Source: Cristatella mucedo
Taxonomy: Eukaryota; Bryozoa; Phylactolaemata; Cristatellidae
Assembly: GCA_009760855.2 (NCBI GenBank)
Contig: WPIO01000001.1
Coordinates: 22,100,501 to 22,164,500, forward strand
Direction of reading: 5' to 3'
Length of the DNA stretch: 64,000 nucleotides
Below the pieces are notes generated by a model. It searched no databases and was not told where the DNA came from. It saw only the letters and a list, made by a program, of their open reading frames with translations. Below, piece by piece: positions 48,240 through 61,373 of this stretch (the stretch's first letter is position 1; the number at the start of each line of letters is the position of its first letter). The position numbers were made by a program, and so were the translations under genes.

Positions 48240-49800
48240 GTGTGTACGCCTCGATGGCGTGAGCCCTTCGATGTAGATAAACGTCACAGTCGCTATCTCG
48301 GCAGCTAGGTGAGCGTTCGACGAAGCAGGTGGACCGATAAAGAAACACCTGCAATACCAATAACGCCGTTCTCAGGGACAGAGGTCAATAAACATTGCTC
48401 AGCGTTCCGGTGCTTTGCAGGTGAAAACCATGCACAGGCCTTTGACAGCATTTGCTGCGGAATGAAGGCAAGCCAGTGATTGTTTGATTTTTTTTCTTTT
48501 CGACAAAATTGTTTTCTGCGACAGACAATCCGTCATTAGGGTTATATCCAAATCTCATCATATTTTACTACTGTCGAAATAAAATAATAAATCCTAATGA
48601 CCCGAGACTGTAAGTGTGAATGCTTAAAAAGAAATACCAGGGAAGTAGATAATCTCCAGACGTTAAAGAAGAAATCTCCCTGCGGACCCTATCTAAATAA
48701 ATTGGCGCAGTTAAAAAGAGGTACCAACCCTGTGAATGATACGGCAATTTCAGACAATTGCCCACCCAGGGGGCAATTAAGTAGGGAACAAAACAAACCG
48801 TCAAAATAATTTCGTATTATTCTTACGTGTTGCCAGTGTGCGTATGCTTTTTAAGTGCGACTCGCACAACTCCTTCGGGCTGCCTTCAAGTAGTTCTGCT
48901 AGGAATCAGGAATGATGATCATTGGACGGCCAGCGGTAACCGCAAGCTTCGGGCTAGACACGCAAGCATGCCTAGCTCTACTCAAAGTAGTGGACAGATA
49001 GTGGAGCATGTGAGTCTACGGTTCCTGCTTCCGCATTGTTCTCATTCAAAATAATACACCTGCAGCCAAAATGCACAGCGCTTAGGTCTCAGCCCATCGG
49101 GTAAGCTGCATCTGTGTGGTGGGCTCAATTCCTGCACGTGGCAATCCTTCATTCTGGCTTCTAGCAATTCCTTTTAAGTTTCACTTGGCAATGCTCCAAT
49201 TGCAGGCTCTCTATGTAAGTTCTCGAACCACTAAAAACAGCACATGAATTTAAAATGCGGCTACCACAGGGGTCCTCTATATTTCTCAAGCTTTGAATCT
49301 CTTTAATTTCCTTGTTTTCCTTCTCTTTGATTTTAATTCCACATTTAACTCCAGGTTAATGGACTGAGGTCCTGCCGCCGAAGAAGCCCTTAAAAGATTG
49401 GCACATTCAATTGAACTAAACCATGCACGTACTTTAAGACTGTTGATAATAGGTTGCTTTTATGAGTCCCTAACAATTTTATTCCTTTCGTGAGCACAGC
49501 CAAAAATTATCTTAGATGGGCTTCCCTTGACTTCCGTTTAGCAATATTTTCAAGCTGTTCTACTCATTCTTTTAAGAACAAGACAATTCTTTTCAATTCT
49601 TTAATAAGCATCTCAGATAAAGTGTGCCTGATTTTAAATTGAGGCATTTTAAGGAAATGGGTATCATTTTCTATGCAGCACACACTTAAGAGCATCTAAG
49701 CGCATCATCTTTTCAGCCCCGACATCAGTTCAGTAAGCTGCATGATTTATATATGAAACTATTCAGACATAATATAATTAACATTCTATAAAACATTCAA
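48240..49800. other. Non-coding stretch
   Basis: No gene or clear mobile element is visible. The part next to gene D (48240-48320) resembles the upstream region of gene C. Confidence 0.35.
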
Positions 49801-49804
49801 ACAT

Positions 49805-50640
49805 AATATAATAATAATAATGTGTATTGCATAGCACCCAAGCAGGTGCTTTAAAAATTGCTTAAAAGAAGCAATAACCGATGGTCAATGAAAAGCAAAG
49901 TACCCTGCTTAAGCAAGCATACAACAGCACATAAAAGACTTATGACCGCTGTTTAGTAGGACTCCCGGCTAGTTAAACTCACTCAATCATGCACAGGTAA
50001 GCGCACAGAAAAAAGACAAGTCCACTGGGGCGCTAAACACGAGCATGTGGCGGCTGCCGTTAGACATGGAATGCATAGTTTTCATTGTTCACAGCTACAC
50101 AAAAGGAGAATATATTTGAATTATGTAATGGCGAAGAGGAACAGATATATTTTCAGCTTCAACTTGAATGTTGTAAAATGAGGAGATGGTGTGATGTCAT
50201 TCGATTGTGAATTCCAAACTTGGTCCACTGTCTCCAGCAAATGTAAAGTTAGATAGGGGCACAACCAATCAAACAAAGTCAGAAGAGCAGGTGATGCGAC
50301 AGGAGATCTGGTTTGAAACTAATTCAGATAAGTAGGAGCAAGAGAACAAAAGAACCCCATGGTGGGTGATGGAATCTTGAAATTGGTACGATGCTTGCAG
50401 AGAGGTGAGCAGTGGTTTAGTCCTGCAGATGAAGCGTCTACGACAGGTAAAAAATCTACGCCTATCTGTAGACTGTTAACCTGTCCGGAGCGTCCGAGAA
50501 GCTTCGTGTCGGTGGGTCGTTGTTACCAACTTGCCGGCGGACCGTCTCTGAAGACAAATTAGCGGGAGAAATTAGCTGGTAGAGCCGATTTAGGAATGTA
50601 GGCTTTCCAGTTTCTAAGTAACACTTGCTTTGTAAAGAAT
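49805..50640 (-). mobile_element. LINE family 1-like, degenerate copy
   Basis: Minus-strand: AAT tail at 49805-49822, followed by diverged 3' UTR and C-terminal coding remnants. The order matches the other minus-strand copies but identity is low. Confidence 0.45.
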
Positions 50641-50959
50641 TCAAAGGTAGGTTTTTTTAATTCAATTTTAGAAACTGCGATGCCATTCAAGTTCAAATGT
50701 AAGCAACCTGTGCTGTTATAGAGCTGAGAGAGCGTTGCTCTGTATTTTATTTCAGTTGTTATTCGTTCGGCTTCTTGTCAGACTATGCTTATTCACCAGA
50801 CGAAGAAAGGGACGGCTATACGGCACTGTACCAAGAAAAATTAAACTGAAGCACAATCAGTAATGTTTCTTGAATTATGCACCCAAATCCTAAATCATGT
50901 TAGGCCAAACGTTGAAAGACGGTCATATCAGGTGTTCATTTGCTTCAAGAAAAATGAAC

Positions 50960-51240
50960 TTCTGCCTCAGCAATGGCTTTATCCGCACCTGCTGCAAATG
51001 CTGCTGTTGCTGCAAATGCTGGTTCTTTGCACTGCTTCCACGGTGCCTTTCAATTACCAAAGGTGCTTAACTCGGTCTTTGGGCTGGCTGAAGAATATCC
51101 GTGCTGGCTGCTTGCTGGCTGCTAGTGAAGCAACCTCTTCTTCAAGTCGGAGCTGGAGACTTGCTCAACACGTGTAAAGTACCAGTTTCATCAGCAGGTG
51201 CTTTAATTTTTGAAGGGCGTGCATCGACGAGTAATGGGAC
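50960..51240. repeat. Duplicated GCT-rich flank, copy 1
   Basis: GCT/CTG-rich sequence (TGCTGCAAATGCTGCTGTTG, then TTTGCACTGCTTCCACGGTG, GGGCTGGCTGAAGAATATCC, ACTTGCTCAACACGTGTAAA) that matches in the same order the segment at 60770-61040. It lies in the gap between genes E and D. Confidence 0.55.
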
Positions 51241-51303
51241 TGGCCTTTCTTAATAGCTTGATACAGTAGCCTCTAATGTATTTGAAGCATTTTTAGCCTC
51301 CTT

Positions 51304-51403
<100 letters not shown>

Positions 51404-52459
51404 ACCGCTAGCTAGCGTGTACTTGGTCCTAGCTTGCCGATAAAGCATGTATCTGGCTGCTTTTTCTTAAACGAAGCACATAGTTTGATCTCTTGAGACC
51501 ATATTCCAGTGATTGTTTGGGGATATGGGTAGTAATATAAGTTTTTGAACACCCATGACCTGATACATTCTCCATTAATAATTGACAGGTGGCATAGTAA
51601 CAGCCTAGTATGCTACTATTTCTCTCCTTAATAACTTCACTCTTAGCTGCCATTTGTAATTCACCACGGAATTTCTAATCGCATCAGTCTCCATTGCAAT
51701 ACCCTGTGGGACATTGGTCTAATCCGTCGATGCTTGATCTAAGTGTTCTAATTGAGGGTCGTGTTTTCTTTGGATATTCTAGAGCGGCCCGTGACTTAAG
51801 GGTCTACGAAATTAAGGAGCGTGAATAATCAGTAATTCTTTTTAATTGACACCCAAGGGACGAGTCAAGAGAATTTTTTATCGACATGTCAGGAGAAGCT
51901 TACGTTTTGATTAAACCAGAACCGAACTATCGATCTGGCATCTAATTATGATGGAGCTTATCTTGTCATGCCGGATAGAGGCAGTGCTAAGACGATAATT
52001 AGCTGCAATATGCCGATTTGAGAATTAAAAATGATTGGCTGAATACGTATAGGGATCTACAGCTAAACACCTCAAGAGCGTTTTTACATCGCTGGTAAGA
52101 AGAGCGATATGTCGTGTCTTTAGAATTAAGCATACAACTTGTATTACCACTTACTCATCTATATTTTGACAGACAAACTTATAGACTATTTCCTGCGCAA
52201 ATTAGCACTTTCTGGCCGTTGTCTATTGCAGAATGTTATAATTTAGGTGAAAACCCATACCGATAGATGATAATATCGTATACGCTGCCATGCCTCTCGA
52301 TTAATCAAATGACCATGAATCTTAGTACGGCAAAAACATTTTGAAAATCAATTTTCCCATTAATTCTCTTCTGTTTGATGCTTCACCAAGCCAATCGTAT
52401 TTACAAGAATAACATGAAGATTTCGGCCTATAAAAGCCAGCGCTTCATATGGATCTACT

Positions 52460-52680
52460 TTCATCTCACTCACTACCTCAACTGCTCTCCTGACTCTGCT
52501 ATGCTTCCCACATTCACTTTGTTGCATGAGATGAAGTCTGTTGGCTACCAACCGCGTACCGAAAGCCGCTTAGGCTGTTAATACGCTATACAAACTCTCC
52601 TGCATAACAACCACGTGGTCTTTGTGGTTTTGTGGAGTCACAGACGGAGATACGTTACATGACATTACATTACGTTAGAG
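52460..52680 (+). mobile_element. LINE family 2, 3' end fragment
   Basis: Plus-strand copy of the conserved 3' region (TCACTACCTCAACTGCTCTC, then GAAAGCCGCTTAGGCTGT) ending in an ACATTACATTACG tail. Confidence 0.75.
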
Positions 52681-52689
52681 ATTGTATCC

Positions 52690-54520
52690 GTTGGCACAGA
52701 GCGGCATGTTTATCCAAATAAGTCTACTTTGAGAAAGCTAATCTCAAGGCATCGATATGAGAGCACTGTTTCTGAGAATTAGGTTTTGCAGCCACCGCAC
52801 ATAGAATAGACTAATAGGAGGGTACGTTTGCCTGCAGCACGCAAATACGCAAGGCACTTTCCATGCCCTGAGTATAAGAAACTATGCGTGTTTGAATGCG
52901 TAGAGGCATTTTATTTTTCGCTTGCTTTAGCAGTTTCTTTAAATTGCTTTTAGTTTGTGAAGCAGGTAAAGCTGGTCTTGTCCTGGTAGCTGCCTTATGT
53001 GGGTTACGTGCAGGCTTTCTTTAGGCAGCTGCATTAAGTTAAGAATGCCGCGTCACTCTCCTTATGCTACTTTTAGTGCGATAATCAGCCGCGAGTTGAA
53101 GCTCTACATGTATGCTGGCTTTTCGCAGGCCATCTTTTGTCATTGTTAGCACAGCAAACGACATCGCCTAGCTGCAAAAAAATCTAGTTAGCACACACCT
53201 GCGACTTGTTTAGAAAACAAGCAACAATGTGGCACGGATTCAGTGCGTTAATTGAATTATATAATCTAGCTATAAAAATCAGGCATTTCTCACTAGCTTG
53301 TTTTACACATTTAATATCACCTAAAAGTAAAGTAACAGTCTTTCTGAAGATCCAAGTAAGCCTTTATAAATTCTTAATAGAATTAAGTTGTTGCTCCTCT
53401 CTTTCTCTCTTCCTCTCTATCTCTCGTCAATAGAACAGTCTAATCCAATCCATACTACTATAAAGCAGGAAACATATGATCAGCGTATACAGATATGGGT
53501 TATATACACAAGTGAGCTGGGTTTTCCAGTACTTCGATACTGCACTTTTGCTTTTTACAGTGTTAATGTTCAATACATTTTGCAGTTGTGTTATTGCGAC
53601 TCTACTTGATATACACTCGTCTTTATGAACCTGATAAAAAGCCGTAGCGGTGGCTTAATAACATACCTAATAACGCTTTTTAACTTTAACAAGAAATCCG
53701 TCTTATTACAAATACTCTTTGTTATTTATGATTCACTCAAATGTCGCTTATTTTTAGTCTTGTTTGCTGGATAACTCTCTCAAAAGATACATTGTGGGAA
53801 CATCATGCCATGTGCGTGTAAAGGCTTGAATTGCACGATGGCTACTTTATCTTCTTTCTTTTTTCATACGTAAGAAACTCTTTCTTATCAGCTGGCAGCT
53901 ACAGGTAGTTGCTAGCTATAGTCTATACGACCATCATTATTTTTTCATCATCGTGTCATCTGCAGGAGGCAACGTTTAAACAGGTCAAGCTTAGCTGCAT
54001 CCTCAGAAAAATCAGGGTTGCTGACGATCTACCATTACATAAAGACGTAAGAGATCACGTCGCTTGTAGTGTTTGTTTCATTAGAAGGCCTTAAATATGA
54101 ATGAAGCCCTTAAATCTTAATGTAGGGCATCCACCCCAACTACACGGTGACTTGTTTACGCTGCCACAATATCCTTGGTACTTCTAGTAACTTCTAGTAA
54201 CAAGTAACTTCTGATAATTTCTAGTAACCAGTAAAAAGCGATCAACGTGCACGGTACAATGCCTACAGGCATGTGCGGGTATAATGCACAGCCAGCAGGC
54301 GTACTTACGCTAAAAAAATAAATCTTAGCATTATTCTTATGCATGTTCCCTGTGTGCATACTTTCAGGCAGCTCTCCTGGCAATGAGGTATAAAAGTTAA
54401 CTGACACGCAGGCATGACAATTAGCCTACTGTGCCGCAGTAGCTAGAGTTTGCTATGGAATATTGCAATTAGAGAAGTAAGGATCTGCTGATTCAACAGC
54501 CTCATTTATACATCTTCAGG
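52690..54520. other. Non-coding stretch
   Basis: No gene is seen. Short direct repeats of CTTCTAGTAA occur at 54180-54230. Confidence 0.35.
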
Positions 54521-54524
54521 AAAA

Positions 54525-54690
54525 AATACTAGCTTATTCAACAGCCTCTTTTGCATAGCGACAGAAGAGCCTTTTGGGCTATCAATACCGCTTGCAGTGG
54601 CAATGAAAGATCGCCTGCAGCAGGATTCGAAGCCACGACTTCGGACCGAGGTCTTGAAAAGCAACCGCCTTACCTAGTGTGCCATTGTGG
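54525..54690 (-). mobile_element. SINE family 1
   Basis: Minus-strand copy with a short duplicate of its 3' end just before it (about 54485-54515, GATTCAACAGCCTCATTTAT). The B box is altered (GGCTTCGAATCC). It abuts the hairpin at 54694-54769. Confidence 0.65.
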
Positions 54691-54693
54691 ATA

Positions 54694-54769
54694 AGCATTG
54701 GTGGCTACCATCCCCACTTGTCAGTCCTTTATTGCTCGAGTGCAAGTGGGGATGATAGCCACCAATGCT
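54694..54769. repeat. 27-bp inverted repeat with AATAAA in its loop
   Basis: Arms at 54694-54720 and 54743-54769 are complementary over 27 bp with one mismatch; the loop is 22 nt. On the minus strand the loop reads GAGCAATAAAGGACTGAC, so a poly(A) signal (54733-54728) lies in the loop about 225 bp past the gene E stop codon. Confidence 0.8.
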
Positions 54770-54957
54770 GACTGCAGTAGGACTTTTAGCCTACATTAAT
54801 TTTAACTTTTGGTGAACACTATTATTCTTAATATTCGGATATAATAGGAAGAAAAATATAATGTTTCCATGCTGTGCGATATTTTTCGCCGACGCCCTTT
54901 ATGAGGTGTGGCTTACAGGATGCCATAGAAGTGAAATCTGGCAACTGCGTAAGTAAT

Positions 54958-57695
54958 TTAGCACCTGAGCGCCGCTATCCGACCGATAGGCACTGTAAGA
55001 GACTTTACACTTGGTTCTCCTGTTTCTGGATTAGCACAGTAGCACTCTGATCCTCTGCACTGGATTTTTTCGTAGTTTCCACTGTGGGTGCAGGTGAAAA
55101 TGTTTCCAAGTATTCCTCGTTTCCTGTGCCTCTCTCGTGCGCAGGCTACAAGCAGATAACAGAATTCTCAGGTAAGATGTTGTAAAAAATGCAGCACAAT
55201 AATTTAGGTTACAGCAATTTAGTCTTTTATAAGTTGCTTCAATTTTTAGTTTATTACAACGACTTAAGATGTGCGCTGTAACCAGTTATGCGATGGAAGC
55301 TGCTTACGCTCAGGCTTATACTGCAGGAAGCTCTCCGCGGTACTAATGTCCTGCCCTCCTGGCTTTGAGCAGTTAACGTTTTCCATAGATAGTATTTTAA
55401 TTACTCTAACAATTACTAGATACTAATTAGCCCATTCGCAAGGCTGCTCGAACTAGACTAGCATTGATAGCTGACCAGAAAGTGTGACTTTATAGTCAAA
55501 TGCGGTGTACCTGGTCACAGGATAATTGCACTACACAGCTTGCTATGATCACTGTAAATGACCGCCACATGCTTGAGAATAGATTTGTCCTTCCTTTGGC
55601 ACTTGAATGTTGGTGTATTATAGCCAGCAATTCTCCAGCTCAACGACATGGATCTCAGCTTGTTCACCACATGCCTTCAGATTAAGATTTCTTGCGATTG
55701 AGTGTCGGATATACATATTGGACATGTTGCTACGAACTTCCGGATAAAATTTTACTTCCAATCTCGGACAATAATAGCAGTAAAACATTCATATAGCGCC
55801 TGATGAAGGGAACAAGATCTATTCTCGAATCTTGACACGAGCTGAAAAAGTTCATATTATGACTAACCGTTTGAAATGCGTCCCTTCGAATTAATATTAA
55901 TACTAATAATAATATGTAGGACCCTGGGTGAACTAAATCTTTTTCGTGACCCGTTTGTGTGTGCTTAACAAAAACCCTACCTATCGGTTAGTGAGAGCCT
56001 GCTCGGTGTCAGCACGCATAAGCACACAAAGGAAAAGTCACACCGACTGAGAAAATTGTGGCAGAAACATGCTAGTTTTTAGTAACTTCTTAAATATCGT
56101 CCGCTCAAGATGTCTGACGTCAGTTAGAAGTGACTTCTAGGCTTTGCGAGCATGCAAACTGAAGGCTAGAGGCGCAGCTAAACGACCTGAGTCAGAGGAG
56201 CTGGTATCCCAATTGAAAATCTGATTATCGCGTATTTAAATTGCAGGCGCCGTAGCCGCATATGGGAATAAAAGGACCTCAAATTGAGACACAGAACCTT
56301 CAACATTGAAACGCTTCTTGATGAGGAAGAGCCGCTGCAGCTCGGTTATAAGTGGCGTAATTTGGAAGTTGCGAGTGTTAGCATAGCTACGGAGTTCTGC
56401 GCCGACTGCCATGACCTATTGCTCAGGTAGGAAGACCTGCGACTAATCAGCTACTGAAATCTAGTTGGGTCGTCACCAATGAAATGCATGGACCAACTTG
56501 GATGTAGCATCCTTGTCTAAGCAGTCCCGGATTTTGTAAAGTAACGTGGCTGAAAGTTTGGTAACACTGTCAAGCTAATGTGGTCGTCCATTGAAAGATT
56601 ATTTTGGAGCAGGACGCCCAGATTCCATGCAGAGGCTACCGGAGACATGCCGGGCGAGCCCATTTCGATAGCTGGCAATATCTCTGACCATTGCACTTTT
56701 ATGCGAAGCACCAGGTTGTCCCATTAATAACAAGTCCGTATACTTACTGCAGTACATGGTACGTGCGTCCCGGATTGGCACGGATGCACCCTCTATAGTA
56801 GTTCCATCCTTTGTGACGCAGAAGCATCTTTAAAATACAAGTCACATGCACAGTTGAGCGTTGTCGTAGCCGGAGCCGCGCTTTCGCTTAGACTACTTCG
56901 TCACACTATTCACCGGCATTTCAATGTTAAATATTTAATCTTACATCGAGTTTATGCACTGCCTAGGAGCGTACGATCCATCATTGTCGCACTTGGGAAC
57001 AATTTGCCCCCATACCGGAGGCAGGGCTTTCAGCTCCATCAGCGTCATGCCGCAGGTTTCTAAGGTGTAAAACAAACGAAGCGATTAGTGGTGCCTGTTA
57101 ACACCTCTTGCTTAAGCGTCCGTCCCATTATAGTGGCAATTCTAGCAGCATCTTATAAGACCTGGAAGTGCATTCGTTCGTGCATAGCTTTCAAAAAGCA
57201 TACTTGGGTCGTGTAAGTGTGTAAAGCTCGATGCGTACATCATGCAAAAATCCACCTACTTTTAGTGCACTCTCTCGTTGCGTTGTCGCAGTAGAGCCCC
57301 TCAGCGCATCTTTTTTCTGTCATCCAAGGAAAGCCGTGCGAGTAGTCACCGACGCACAGTTGTCCTTCACCTTTAACGCATGTGCACGAGCTAGCGGCAG
57401 GTTCAGCTGATGACTAGGGCACATTTATACATCTAGGCGTGGCAACGCGTCCGACAATGCTCCTGCGAGGCGTCTGCTGCGAGCATAACCTACCGATGTA
57501 CTCGATGCATGTCGGACAGCATCCGCATATGCCACCTTTCCTCTCGAACTGGCCGCCGCCGGCTAGGCAATCGGCGGCGGCCAGCACTGCGGGACACTGA
57601 ACGTGGCTGCAGTAGTCGGCGGGACATGTCAACAAGCTGTACGCGCTGGAAGCGCAAAGCATCAGCAGCACTGTTTGCGTCATCACTTTTTTCAT
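54958..57695 (-). CDS. Gene E: secreted IGFBP-N-like plus two thyroglobulin type-1 repeats
   Basis: Five exons: 57695-57494, 57370-57260, 57059-56945, 56827-56748, 55145-54958 (stop TAA), with intron phases 1, 1, 2, 1; 231 residues. Start chosen at MKKVMTQTVLLMLCASSAYS, which gives a clean signal peptide; an in-frame ATG at 57758 would spoil it. The N-domain shows CPADYCSHVQC, GGICGCCPTC, GEGQLC and KRCAEGLYCD. Thyroglobulin repeat 1 (exons 3-4) shows CGMTLMELKAL, VPKCDNDGSYAPRQC, then ICFCVTKDGTTIEG and a last C. Repeat 2 (exon 5) shows CARERHRKRGILG, FTCTHSGNYEKIQC and CYCANPETGE and ends RC. Exon 2 is 6 bp longer than in the paralogues. Intron 4 holds a same-sense LINE family 1 fragment that begins within about 10 bp of its donor. 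Confidence 0.88.
55905..56740 (-). mobile_element. LINE family 1 fragment inside gene E intron 4
   Basis: Minus-strand, same sense as gene E. AT-rich tail on the left (55890-55915); coding remnants include SPVASAWNLGVLLQNNLSMD and, at its 5' end, TDLLLMGQP, the counterpart of TNLLVMGKP in the intact copy. The 5' truncation lies only about 8 bp inside the intron, so exon 4 reads straight into LINE sequence. Confidence 0.7.
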
Positions 57696-58589
57696 GGTAG
57701 TCCTGCGGTGTGCGAAGCTGAAAGAGACGCCGGTTCGTCGCTGCGTAATTGCGCTCAATTACACCTGCTCAGTCTCAAGCTACCACAAGTGACGCGAAGC
57801 TATTTCTTGCATACTAAAGTGCGACATTCTGCGGAACGAAAGAGCAATCGGTTTTCTGATACAGCAGAGATCGTGCGCTAAATGAGTAAATGATGAACAA
57901 CAAGGGAAGACTTCGCACTTCGCACTTTGCCCATGGATTGTAGTACTTGAGCTCAAGCTTCAATCATGTAAGCCAATAAATTGTATTGCGCGCCCTTACT
58001 TACGCGTTGTCTTCTGCCTGACTTCGCAAATTCACTCGCTGCAAGGCCCGCGTTTTTATACTCTTGTGTCATATCAATAACTTCATTGTTTGTACGTCAC
58101 TAAGGGATTTACGGAATCGCTCAAGTCTGATGAATTGTTAAGAAGAGTCTGTCAGACTTTTTCATGTTACTTTTTCTCGGCATAATTAAAAGAATTTCTT
58201 ATGTCAAATGATGTTTAATCGGGGATGCAGTGGTACTAAAGGGCAATCGGCACCCTATTCAACCTTGAACTTGACTCCGACCTGGCTAGGGAAATGCTGA
58301 AGACCTCGTGGGTCAAAGTTAATTTCCAACTCTCCCAAATACTTGGAATGCCTTCACTCATAGACTTGTGTTTAAGAGACTGCTTTGCTCGTTTGAGCGA
58401 ATTTCGCATGGTCTCCTAACAGTTGCCTAGAGCTAGATGCACGTTCATTTCTTAATAAGTTACTTCATTTTCGCTCACACTATCTCTTCTTCTCTGTCCC
58501 GATCCCCTTGGAATCAAGTTTGCTCTTTTTTTAGCGCCTGACATTTGTCGTTTTAGATATACTTCGTCAATCAATATGAATGTTCTGGG

Positions 58590-58672
58590 ATTAAAAAAAT
58601 CTAGGCTGATTTTACAGCCTCATTTTTATAGCGGTCGAGAAGCTTTGCCAGCTATCACCGCCGCATGTTTGG
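58590..58672 (-). mobile_element. SINE family 1, partial
   Basis: Only the 3' half is present: A-rich end, GGCTGATTTTACAGCCTCAT, TATAGCGG and GCTATCACCGCCGCATG. The tRNA-like head is missing. Confidence 0.6.
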
Positions 58673-59296
58673 TTTAGAGAGGAAATTTCGATTTATTGCA
58701 GCTGAAAATAGCAGAAGCAGTCAAGTGCCTCCTCGCTAGTGAACTATGCACAAAGATTCCCTTGCGACGGTGTGCTTTTTAATTCGAGCAGCTTTAAATT
58801 CGTTTAGATTTTCCCGAACTTCATTCCTGCTGTCTTTCCTTAATCAGCCTCTTCCGTTTTTGTTATTACTTTTTAAAACCTGCGGAAATCTGGGTGCCTT
58901 ATCTTAGTTTCGCCAATGTCGTTGTTGAAACTTTGTTGCCCAAATACCAAGTCGTCAAGTAAGTTCTTCTCAGGATTCCGCTCATACAAATTGCGAGGAG
59001 GTGATATTATTGAACATTGAGTTGTATGTTTGCTATTTATAAATAGCATGAGGCCGGCTATGAGCGCCAGACTGAATTTAGGGCAATGTAAGCTATTTGG
59101 TTGCATTTCCTCGTTACTCCAATTAGCCTCTTGTAGCTCTTGCGGTGATATAACCTACGTTAAGGGTACTTCTCTGAAACATTCTCATAAACTCTTTTGA
59201 TGGACGCCACCACATAACTCTGTCTACAAGCCATACGCTTAGCCCCACGGCAATCCGCTCCAATTCCCCTCTCTCTCTTTCTCTTTCTCTCTCTCT

Positions 59297-59428
<132 letters not shown>

Positions 59429-60689
59429 CTCTCTCGGTCGCTCAGTCTTTTTCTCGCTCTCTCTCCGACACAGCATGCTCTACGGCTTCGCAATATTGCA
59501 TTCAGTTTCAAGGCAGATCGCAGCTAGATTTATCCGTCATTTTACAGACTGAATCTGCATCAGCAAAAGTCTAGGAATGTTTATATACTGGTCGTGGATG
59601 CCTGCGACTTCCTAAATCATTACCAATGGCCAGTGCGTTTCTCTTCTCACTTGGAACCTTGAATAACTTGTAACGTGGACGATTTTGAATATCGAGTGGA
59701 ATTCAGCTCTCCTTCTTTCAGACTATGTTGACATGCAAATTTTCTCTGCCACAGACGCCTCAAGCTAGAAAAGCGGTCTAGGAGTCAGCTCGGTACTTTT
59801 TTGCGTTCGCAGCAACGTTAAAATGAGTATTTAAATTATAAGGATGAGTTAGTGACGCGCTAGTTTATAGGAGAACTTAATGGGAAACTTGAAAGCACCT
59901 ACAAGCTTCCCTACGCAAATTCTCAAATCACCGAAACCAGCTTGAAATTTGGCAAAACAGTTGACGTCGCGCTACTGGCGCCCCGCTCCCCGACGTTCTC
60001 CTTCGTCTCTTAGCAATAGCTTTAATTTGTAACTATTGTACTTTACCTTTGGATAAACTCTGAGCATCTCAGCTCAATGTGCGCCTAACATTAAATGCGA
60101 GCTCTGTAATGAAAACTGTCGGTCATTTACTAACCAAAACATTCTAGAGAGAATAAAGCCTACCATTCCTCCCCCCCCCGAATATTTTCGCCGACGCTTC
60201 TATTTTTTATCTCTAAAACAATTCAAACTGCCCAATATATTTAATATCAGCTTCCACTGCCAATCTTCAATTCTCTAATTGGACGAAAGTGAAGTTTTGC
60301 TCGCATGGTGACTTGGAAGACTAAGCGTATTCGAGAGGTGGGTGTGTAGAATGGGGCGGCACACTGCGCCGCACTAATTAAAATTATATGACTCATTCTA
60401 TAAAATTAAAGCATGCGTTCAAAGCAATAACCATATTACCTCCTAAATTGTGAACTATAAATTCAAAGTCACGTTACATCAAAACTCCGAAAGACGGGCA
60501 CGTCTCGCGTTCACAAGCTGCATGACAATGCGTTTTCGCTTCCGCGTTCACCTTTCTCTGGCCAGTCCCGCGCAGCGCACGTTTGCACTTTTTCTACTAG
60601 CTCCGAGGTATTTTTTGTTTATGACGGCCACAAAACGTCTTCAGCTATTCAAAAGTTCACACGCGCTGGATGCTGGCGGTCGGAAAAGC

Positions 60690-61040
60690 AGCAAACTTGG
60701 CCCAGTGTTGCAGCGAGTCACGTGCAGCAGAGACTCACTGCAGCAAGTGAGATGCTGTTGCAAGTGACTCGTTGCTGCAGTGGTGGCGGCGGCTGGTGCT
60801 GCTGATGCTTCAACTGCTGGTGCAGCTCCAGCTACAGCTGCTCCTGCTATTGCTGTCGCAGTTTCTTTACACTGCTTCCCCATTGCCTCCGAGTCTTTGA
60901 GCTGGCTTGATATCAAGCTGGCTGGCTTGCTTGCTAGTTACTGAAAAGGTACTTCTGTTTTCGAGGTTAAAACTTGCTCATCGTGTGTGAGGCACCAGGT
61001 TCAACATTACACGCTGCAATTAGTTTGTGCAGCAGTGTAT
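60690..61040. repeat. Duplicated GCT-rich flank, copy 2
   Basis: GCT/CTG-rich sequence with short palindromic GCAGC/GCTGC strings. From about 60770 it matches 50960-51240 in order (TTTACACTGCTTCCCCATTG, TTGAGCTGGCTTGA, AAACTTGCTCATCGTGTGTG). It lies about 600 bp downstream of gene F. The alanine-rich minus-strand frame here is repeat translation. Confidence 0.55.
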
Positions 61041-61367
61041 CTATGGAAAACTGCTCTGGCCGATGGTGCAGGTGTGTATACTATCGATGAGCTGCTTTAT
61101 TTTTTGTCTGACCCACTTTAGATGCGGATCTCTGTAATGCAATTTCATCCTTTTTTCTCCCACTGGTCAATGTGTTTTTGGTCCTTTTTTAATGAATATT
61201 AACGTTCAACTTAAATCTCCTTCAGTAAAAATTGCTGCTCAGACTGATGACGTATTACTAATCACTGCATGCAACCTCTTCACTCCTCAATCACGTCTTT
61301 AAAGCGTTTTTCATAGGTGACGGCCTGTCCAATCATTCCAATCTCCATATCAATATTTGTATCGTGA

Positions 61368-61373
61368 TTTATT
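61368..61373 (-). terminator. Candidate poly(A) signal of gene F
   Basis: AATAAA on the minus strand, about 225 bp past the stop codon. Weak evidence, but no closer canonical signal was seen. Confidence 0.3.

Noticed and set aside
60641-60916. Alanine-rich 91-codon frame
   Set aside because: Translation of a GCT/CTG-rich repeat that also occurs at 50960-51240.
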